From: an uncultured Granulosicoccus sp. | GTDB lineage: Bacteria > Pseudomonadota > Gammaproteobacteria > Granulosicoccales > Granulosicoccaceae | DNA length: 64,000 nt | Reading direction: 5' to 3' | Assembly: GCA_937924505.1 (NCBI GenBank) | Contig: CALDSR010000013.1 | Location: 124,001-188,000 of the forward strand | In this document: positions 62,854 to 64,000 of the stretch, piece after piece | Position numbering within the stretch: position 1 is the first letter of the stretch | How the letters are laid out: each line of letters starts with the position of its first letter | The notes under the pieces: generated by a model | Databases searched by the model: none | Seen by the model: the letters and a program-made list of their open reading frames with translations, nothing else | What the model was told of the DNA's origin: nothing | Position numbers and translations under genes: made by a program

Positions 62854-63948
62854 TCAAACCAGAAGAGACAATCCGTCAGCATCAAACAAATGCAGTGCCG
62901 CGTTTTCCGCCGCGAGATAAATTTCTGAACCCACATCGATATTGAGGTCACCAGGCAATTTGGCAATAATCGTCTCATCGACATTAGCGGCTTTGACATG
63001 TAGTAGCGTGACCTCCCCTAACGCTTCCACAACATCCACAACACCAGAGACAATTGCAGATTCTGCGCTTTGCGCGATCCTTAGATCTTCCGGTCGAACA
63101 CCTAGCCACGCCCTTTGATTTGAGGCGACACTTCGACCCTCACATTCTACTATAACGGCACCACCACTATCGAGACTGACATTGACCGAACTTCCCATCG
63201 ATGACTCAATTTCGCCTGGAAGTATGTTCATCGCAGGCGACCCAATGAATTGCGCCACAAATAAGTTGGCCGGCTTGCGATATAGCGTCAGTGGCGAGCC
63301 CACCTGTTCCACATAGCCATCTTTCAGCACAACGATACGATCAGCCAATGTCATTGCTTCCACTTGATCATGTGTAACGTAAATCATTGTAGTGTCGGGC
63401 ATGGAATCGGATAGCTTGGCAATTTCGATTCGCGTGGCAACACGTAGCGCCGCATCCAGATTGGACAACGGCTCATCAAACAGAAATACTTTCGGATCTC
63501 TACAGATGGCGCGGCCAATAGCGACACGCTGACGCTGCCCCCCAGAGAGCGCCTTGGGTAGCCGATCAAGATAGGGTGCGAGCTGCAACGCCGACGCAGC
63601 ACTTTGCACTCGCTCGTCAATCTCTTTTGCAGTTGCGTTGGACAAGCGCAAACCAAAGGCCATATTGTCATAAACAGTCATATGCGGGTACAACGCATAG
63701 GACTGAAATACCATCGCAATCCCACGCTGCGAAGGCGGCACATCATTAACCACCATGTCATCGATTTCGAGAGTACCGCCGGTAATTCTTTCAAGTCCGG
63801 CAATCGTGCGCAGCAATGTGGATTTACCACAACCGGAAGGACCGACAAACACGATGAATTCACCGGCCTTGATATCAAGGTCTATCCCGTGGAGGACTTC
63901 CACAGAGCCATAAGATTTATTGATACCGGTTAGTTTGACATCTGCCAT
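62854..63948 (-). CDS. ABC transporter ATP-binding protein, MalK/UgpC type
   Basis: A 364-residue ATPase. Walker A GPSGCGKST, Q-loop VFQSYALYPHMTV, signature LSGGQRQRVAIGRA, Walker B VFLFDEPLSNLD and the switch His in VTHDQ are all present. The C-terminal 120 residues are the TOBE/MalK regulatory domain (FIGSPAMNILPGEIE, WLGVRPEDLRI). Such ATPases energise sugar or glycerol-phosphate importers. Its membrane partners must lie beyond the right edge; the last 50 bases on the minus strand show a possible end of an upstream frame (KLDADSSD then stop). Confidence 0.94.
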   Translation of the reverse strand: MADVKLTGINKSYGSVEVLHGIDLDIKAGEFIVFVGPSGCGKSTLLRTIAGLERITGGTLEIDDMVVNDVPPSQRGIAMVFQSYALYPHMTVYDNMAFGLRLSNATAKEIDERVQSAASALQLAPYLDRLPKALSGGQRQRVAIGRAICRDPKVFLFDEPLSNLDAALRVATRIEIAKLSDSMPDTTMIYVTHDQVEAMTLADRIVVLKDGYVEQVGSPLTLYRKPANLFVAQFIGSPAMNILPGEIESSMGSSVNVSLDSGGAVIVECEGRSVASNQRAWLGVRPEDLRIAQSAESAIVSGVVDVVEALGEVTLLHVKAANVDETIIAKLPGDLNIDVGSEIYLAAENAALHLFDADGLSLLV

Positions 63949-64000
63949 GATTGTGGTGTCCGCAAAATGAGATTAATCTGAACTGTCCGCGTCGAGTTTT

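Overview
The window looks like chromosomal DNA of a free-living marine gammaproteobacterium. The evidence is three TRAP-type carboxylate uptake gene sets or parts of them, a DddP-type DMSP lyase, a monomeric NADP isocitrate dehydrogenase, a long-form isocitrate lyase with an adjacent XRE/DUF3612 regulator, an E. coli-like CoaA and ArfB, and an H-NOX nitric-oxide sensing operon. A Granulosicoccus-like lineage would fit, but that is a guess. I saw no rRNA, tRNA, CRISPR array, insertion sequence or phage gene. Coding density is high.

Layout. 1-1755: two Gfo/Idh/MocA oxidoreductases on the minus strand, the first cut by the window edge. 1909-4362: a small membrane protein, pantothenate kinase CoaA and a degenerate amidohydrolase-fold protein. 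4652-11200: a catabolic island made of a divergent GntR regulator, an SsuD-like FMN monooxygenase, an aldo/keto reductase, a flavin reductase and a complete TRAP transporter. This gene set matches the sulfoquinovose monooxygenase (SMO) logic with a TRAP importer instead of an ABC importer. 11309-13165: a Sel1 protein and a di-haem peroxidase. 13256-16950: isocitrate lyase, an unknown small protein and a divergent regulator. 17201-23448: XdhC, a GcvR-like ACT protein, isocitrate dehydrogenase, a TauE-like exporter and an M48 peptidase with a TerB-like tail.

23458-34189 is a second catabolic island. The minus-strand operon runs aminotransferase, TRAP dctP-dctQ-dctM, enoyl-CoA hydratase, CoA-transferase. 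It is divergent from an FAD/FeS 2-hydroxyacid dehydrogenase, an FCD-type GntR regulator and a GlcG-like protein. A 10-copy, 14-bp minisatellite lies between dctP and dctQ. 34307-43182 holds an orphan HTH protein, two DUF4159 paralogues, DddP, a DUF3179 protein, a DUF938 methyltransferase, ArfB, and a GMC oxidoreductase with its Tat-exported small subunit.

43350-56554 is mixed: glyoxalase I, a receiver-PAS-GGDEF-EAL protein, a nitrilase-family enzyme, DNA polymerase IV behind a clear LexA box, a lipoprotein, a MATE pump, a GST with an extra C-terminal domain, an aldo/keto reductase and a 606-residue exported protein of unknown function. 56564-61057 is the most striking locus, a four-gene operon of H-NOX, an HNOBA-domain histidine kinase, a receiver-HDOD protein and a receiver plus degenerate HD-GYP protein. 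It is an apparent nitric-oxide signalling pathway whose outputs differ from the published Shewanella/Vibrio version. A MATE transporter and a MalK/UgpC-type ATPase close the window.
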